In this document: positions 62,159-64,000 of the stretch, piece after piece
How the letters are laid out: every line of letters starts with the position of its first letter
Position numbering within the stretch: position 1 is the first letter of the stretch
Notes under the pieces: generated by a model
The model's input: only the letters and a program-made list of their open reading frames with translations
What the model was told of the DNA's origin: nothing
Database searches by the model: none
Origin: Dromaius novaehollandiae
Taxonomy: Eukaryota; Chordata; Aves; Casuariiformes; Dromaiidae
Direction: 5' to 3'
NCBI RefSeq assembly: GCF_036370855.1
Contig: NC_088100.1
Span: 35,414,563-35,478,562 of the forward strand
Length of the DNA: 64,000 nt
Position numbers and translations under genes: made by a program

Positions 62159-64000
62159 GGATATTGGGGAGTAATCTTCCCTGCAGAATTATGTATTTCA
62201 TGCAATAATCAGATGGAAGCAAAAAGGCAATAAATGAAGAAACCAGAGAAATGCTGAAAAACATTGGTGAATATAGTAGCTCTCCACATGGATATTTGGG
62301 CACCTGACTAGCCCTCTCCCTCCCTCTTTCTGAGGTGAGCTGTATTGCAGGCATGAGCCATCTCACCACCATAAACTTTCTGCATATGTTTTCCCTAAGC
62401 AATAATAAAGTGAGGAAGATCTGCAAATGTGCAGTTCAGTCTTTCCACATGTTACTCCCTTTAAATCTTTTTAAAGCAGTTAATATTGTGTCTTAATAAA
62501 ATGCGTAGATGGAAATATAAGATTAATTATAAACAAACATAGTTCTTTGTGGGGGGGAAGCATTGTCGTCTTGGAGTTTGAGGACATTGAAGTGGAGAAG
62601 TTGAATAAAGGAGAGCTGATTCACAGCTTTTTGGGTGTTGATAAAATTCAATAAAATTGGGAAACCCTTTTAGCTAAGAGATAGGAAGAAATGGGTGATA
62701 CTTAGCCTGGCAAAGATAGATATGGTATTGTAATAACGAAAACAGAGTGAGTTATGACAGGTTTTTTCTTTTGTTTTTGAATTGCGGGAAACACTAAATT
62801 AGGGCATGATGAGATAAAAAAGCTGGAGAAGCTCTCAGTGGCTATTAGGTGGAGTTCAGTGTTGTCTAGTGGAAAACTAGATACACTGGAGTAAATACTT
62901 AGCCTGTATACAGATATGAGTTTTAAATTTAATCAATGTTGAATGTGATGGTAATTGTAAATGAAATGGTGGGGTTCAGAAAAATTGATAATATACTGTG
63001 GATGATTTGATAAAATGGACTAGTTACTTACCCATTCTTTAATTTTCATGCAAGTAATTAATGTTGTTTAGGAAGTGTACAAAAAGTTAAGCTTTAATAG
63101 GTTTTATTGCTTATTGTCAAGGAAATTATACTTTCATTCTTCTGCTTACATCAGCAGGCCTCTCAAAGAAAATGGGTTTCTTCTGAATGTATTACCTATG
63201 TAAATGATACAGTTTGGAAATAAATGGTGTACTTTATAAGTGTAGTTCATTTGTAACTTCATCATATACTCTTATTTTATTGATCACTTGTATTATACTA
63301 ATGCAGGAGTAAAACTATTGCTAAAGAAAAACTCTGCAAGTGTCTTGGAACAATCATCCTGACTTTAGTCACATTCTCATAAGAACACTTGGTAACTCAG
63401 TAGCCCGGTTTACAAATATTTCAAAATAAAATGCAAAGGCAATATGATGTGAATTGTTTTTATTACTCTTTTAGCAGGAACTACAGAGTCTTTCTTTCAG
63501 GGAAAAAAAAATTATATTCTTATTCGTCTATTATATTCAAGGACTGAATTCTTTTATGCCTGTCAAAGGAACGTAACAAATTATGTTATGGATTCTGAAA
63601 TATTTAGGTGATTTCTGATTTTGTATGGCAATTATTATAAAAGCAAAAAAACACAATTTTTAATTTGGACAACACAAAAATACATGTTGTCATTGTCATC
63701 CAGATGATGAGTGCTTTTCTGGCTTCTGATAATAAATTTTTTCATATATTAAATACGATAGGGAGATTAGCAAGTTATTAAATGCTGACTTCCAAGTGAT
63801 GGAAAGATTGTTTGAAGAAGCAGCAAAATAATGGAAGAATTTTACAAAACAATTAATTGGAAGTCTGGCATTGACTGTCCTGAGACCAGATACTGGCTGA
63901 ATGGCCAGTGATCTGTCTTGTGTAGTAATTATGCTTTTAGAAGTATTGACAAGACTTGGACACGGCTAAAGTATTCATTTCTAGGTTCCTATATAATATG

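Larger units (their letters stand above)
58650..64000 (+). other. SENP6: SENP6 intron 4, 5' part (runs off the window)
   Basis: Begins GTACAG. I searched the remaining 5.3 kb for the next conserved SENP6 segment and did not find it, so exon 5 should lie beyond 64000. The region contains a long TG microsatellite, a poly-G tract, a possible 18-nt microexon and one unusually long open frame, listed separately. Otherwise it is AT-rich with nothing recognisable. Confidence 0.8.

Overview
This window looks like bird nuclear DNA (another sauropsid is not excluded). It is AT-rich, intron-rich and sparse in repeats. Every recognisable transposon relic is a CR1 LINE apart from one MIR-like SINE, and there is a classical CpG-island promoter. 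I see no prokaryotic, organellar or intact viral genes.

The one gene I can name is SENP6 (SUMO1/sentrin-specific peptidase 6), on the plus strand from the CpG island at about 34.4-35.8 kb to beyond the right edge. Four coding exons join in frame with GT/AG borders: 35225-35276, 52384-52477, 57178-57241 and 58507-58649. They encode the first 117 residues plus two bases of the next codon. The joined peptide has the conserved SENP6 N-terminal block (FLEAL, then [15 protein letters not shown], an acidic patch and a KGN-IGLNM motif). The SUMO-protease catalytic domain lies outside the window. Intron 1 is about 17.1 kb, intron 2 about 4.7 kb, intron 3 about 1.3 kb, and intron 4 runs off the end.

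Layout: 1-34.4 kb is gene-poor flank. It holds old CR1 fragments at about 0.8-1.15, 3.6-3.8 and 28.6-29.3 kb, an unassigned open frame at 303-626, and a small isolated CpG island at about 22.5-22.8 kb. That island could be the first exon or promoter of a leftward transcript. In mammals the neighbour upstream of SENP6 is FILIP1, in the opposite orientation, so FILIP1 is a candidate owner, but no FILIP1 coding exon is visible. Then come the SENP6 promoter and exon 1 (34.4-35.8 kb). Intron 1 carries two large decayed CR1 copies: antisense at about 46.16-47.99 kb and sense at about 50.0-51.57 kb. Exons 2-4 follow (52.4-58.7 kb), with a MIR-like SINE in intron 2. Intron 4 has a long (TG)n tract, a possible 18-nt microexon and a 165-codon open frame of unknown meaning.

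I found no convincing novel biological system. The points most worth checking are the orphan CpG island, the two-codon upstream ORF, the possible microexon, lineage change in SENP6 exons 3-4, and the preserved CR1 3' ends.
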